DNA of 64,000 nucleotides, taken from positions 62,186,001 through 62,250,000 of the forward strand of contig CM114271.1 in assembly GCA_050084515.1 (NCBI GenBank), in the 5' to 3' direction. The notes beneath the pieces were generated by a model that had not been told where the DNA came from, ran no database searches, and saw nothing but the letters and a program-made list of their open reading frames with translations. The translations under genes were made by a program, and so were the position numbers. Source of the DNA: Blasia pusilla. Taxonomy: Eukaryota > Marchantiophyta > Marchantiopsida > Blasiales. This document shows, piece after piece, positions 61,600 to 64,000 of this stretch; the first letter of the stretch is position 1; every line of letters begins with the position of its first letter.

Positions 61600-64000
61600 A
61601 TAGGAGCAATGGTCAAAAAAGACTTTACAGAAGATTGATACATATACTCATATGCGTCAAATCATATGAACTCATAAGCTAAATGATTCAGCAGTATGGA
61701 ACTTGGGAAAGATCATGCAATGTTGATGGGAGACGATACGCAACATCGTATCACCTATATAGATAAAGTTCTAATAACATTAGATGGTCTATCTACTCTT
61801 AGAAATCTTTTCTATATTGCCCTCATTTTGTAGGATAGATAATAGAACTAGGTTATCTAGTCAAGTTTAACACTCATAATTGCTTCATTGAAATAATTAA
61901 TGTCTAAACTATGATAGCCAAAGGATTCAAATCTAGAAAAATATTTAAATTACATGTTTCTATGTTAGAGATTCAAACAATAATGTATGGTCAAATTGGT
62001 CAATAAGTTATAAATCCCAATGTGTGGCTTAAAATAATTAGACATGTGAATCTTCAAAGATTACATAATCTTTCATCATCTAATATAATAATAAGATTCC
62101 TTAAATTATCAAGTCTTGTTATGTTAAAAGCATGTCTTACTTGCTAATTTGGAAATAAGCCCAGATTTTCATTTCCAAAGCAAGAAAGAATAACATCCAA
62201 GATATTGGATTTGATTCAAAATAATGTGTGGATAACATCACAACATGATCTCATTAGTTGCCAATACTTTGTGTCATTTATGGATTACTTCTGTGCATAT
62301 ATATCGGCAAAATTTTGAAATCAAAGTCATAAGTATTCTCAATGTTTGAAACATTCAGAATTCTGATAGAGCAGCAATTTGGGAAACACATTCCTAAATT
62401 GCATTCTGATTTAGGAGGAGAATATTTTGCAATAGAGTTTGATGATTATTTACGTCAAAATAAAATCCAAAAGCGAGTCACTTGCCGTTATACTCCATAA
62501 TAAAATAAAGTGGTTTAACGAAACAATCGACATATTGATGAGGTGACATATATTATGTTAAATAACAAGAAAAATGCCTAAGGTGTATTGGGTAGAGATT
62601 ATAGCATGCACGATATTCTTAATCAACCAAACTCCAACAACATGAGTTAATGAAAGACTCCATTGAGGATTCCATTCGAAATCATCATAGGAAGTAAATC
62701 TAATTTTAAATTCTTGAAAGTCTTTGGTTGCATATGTTATGCTCATGTTAATTTTGAAAGATGTAAAAAATAAGATCCCAAATCTCATAGATGTATCTTC
62801 GGAGATTGGATATCTTGAAGAAATTAAGGGATATAAGTGCCATATTCCAGCATCTAGGGAATTTATTATTAGTTACGATGTAATTTTGATGAGTTGTAGT
62901 CATGATATGCTCCATTTGAACATATTTTATCTTTGAACATGTATGTCGAGGGGAAGAATTTCACTATAGACCAATAGACATTTACTATAAATTCCCCAAG
63001 AATTGATGTAGGGTTTGGAGAGATTCGAGAATCTGTAGTTAAATCTATTAATCCATTGTCGAATATAGTACGTATCACTCCACTAACACTAGTTAGAGCT
63101 CAAGTCAAATGTTAGAGGCATCTACTTTTGAACAACAATTTCATAGATCAAGTAGAGTCATAAATTATATTTACAGATGAATAAATAAAAGAGAAGGGGA
63201 GCAACCCCCATTCATTCTCTTGTTACAAAATTTAATTTTTCATGATGGTGTGTGTGAGAGAGAGTTGTATCCCATCAGTCATGCTTGTTTAGCAGTTTTC
63301 TATAGGATGTAGATTAGATATTGATCATCATATGAGATGTTCTAAATGATGGATGATTGAGAAAATTTTCGTACTAAAGAGAAATCCTTCTATTGATTCT
63401 CATCTATCTTTCAACATATCTTACAATGTTTAATGTGTATATTAGTACTAACACACTCTTAACATTGTCAGTAGCAAACTGTGCCATACTCAACTAGACT
63501 TATCAATTCCTTCATTATTTGGATATATCATACAATATAAAAAAGTATATATAAAAAAAGGAAAAATCATGTCATATATTTTAGGATGATTGATAACACT
63601 GATAATCGAAGAGAGGTATACCTATAGTACATTCAATTTTTTGGTGTTATTGATGCTTCAAATGAAATAAAAAAAGGCAAATACACTATGAGAAATAATT
63701 ATCTTCAATACAAGGGAGAGATTAGAGGGTGTGGATCTCGGTGTTCAATTGAGCCGCCCCACCTCCAATGGTTCAAGCATATGTGAGACAAAGAGACATA
63801 AGGAGTATCATGTTAAAAGAATTTAGGGACCCGACTATATATGAGGCAAAGAAATTGTTTACCTCGTGTGTAATAAGATGTATAAGCAACATATACATAT
63901 GGTAGACAATTTGGAACAGTACAAGCATGTTGTATCTTGAAAGAATCTGGAATAGCACAGAGAGTGACATCCGTAGTATGGGAGGCAATGAGGCTGGCTC
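61600..64000 (+). mobile_element. second decayed Copia element, runs off the window
   Basis: The + strand holds pre-integrase and integrase remnants (62.03-62.93 kb) with multiple stops. Left and right ends are not identified and no LTR was found. It is distinct from the element at 0.6-5.2 kb, because the integrase core is recognisable here and was replaced by microsatellites there. The last 900 bp carry no domain I can name. Confidence 0.6.
62025..62935 (+). pseudogene. Copia integrase remnant
   Basis: IRHVNLQRLHNLSSSN near 62039-62086 is the GHVNLQRLH zinc-binding block of the pre-integrase domain, and ACLTC keeps the paired cysteines. LHSDLGGEYF near 62400-62430 is the second catalytic aspartate region, followed by FDDYLRQNKIQ and CRYTP, then a damaged QQNGVAERKNRH-type segment. 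MPKVYWVEIIACTIFLINQT near 62574-62633 and REFIISYDVI near 62857-62888 follow in order. Stops and frame changes make it nonfunctional. Confidence 0.8.

Overview
The window looks like nuclear DNA of a land plant. Evidence: three intron-containing genes with plant relatives (an ARG1-type DnaJ protein, a plant-type SWIM/MULE zinc-finger protein and cytosolic ribosomal protein eS17), GT-AG introns of about 110 to 2600 bp, a telo-box ribosomal-protein promoter, and Copia, hAT, Harbinger-like and Helitron-like elements. The species cannot be told from the sequence. The proportions (few genes, much decayed transposon DNA) suggest a medium-to-large genome, and a non-seed plant is possible but unproven.

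Layout. 1-9.9 kb: AT-rich transposon DNA with a decayed Ty1/Copia element on + (primer-binding site at 609, gag, protease, integrase and reverse transcriptase remnants to about 5.2 kb), interrupted by very long microsatellites. 9.9-10.6 kb: a Harbinger-like MITE. 10.9-14.9 kb: GC- and CpG-rich DNA with a 240-bp tandem duplication and no convincing gene. 16.86-20.82 kb: six-exon SWIM zinc-finger/MULE-domain gene on +. 23.1-27.3 kb: a ZNF862-like hAT transposase on -, broken by one in-frame stop and one frame change, possibly inside an element with imperfect terminal repeats. 27.3-34 kb: decayed repeats, including an inverted pair, a second LTR-retrotransposon remnant on - (primer-binding site at 33.06 kb) and a repeated pseudo-palindrome. 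34.6-35.9 kb: a second, much older hAT remnant on -. 39.05-45.78 kb: complete eleven-exon ARG1-like J-protein gene on -, with a GC-rich 5' region to about 46.8 kb. 47-52.7 kb and 57.4-61 kb: AT-rich DNA with a family of roughly 170-240 bp Helitron-like elements and a duplicated cruciform-forming block. 53-54.8 kb: a GC-richer segment with a long hairpin and a tandem duplication. 55.56-57.12 kb: five-exon RPS17 gene on -. 61.6-64 kb: a second Copia remnant on +.

The three intact genes are unrelated in function (translation, membrane/cytoskeleton-linked chaperoning, a transposase-derived protein) and are separate transcription units in gene islands between repeats. I found no gene cluster, CRISPR or other multi-gene system. 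The most noteworthy material is the transposon biology: a transposase-derived gene that is intact, a recently broken hAT gene, short Helitron-like elements that carry a CACGTG motif, and several perfect or near-perfect palindromes.
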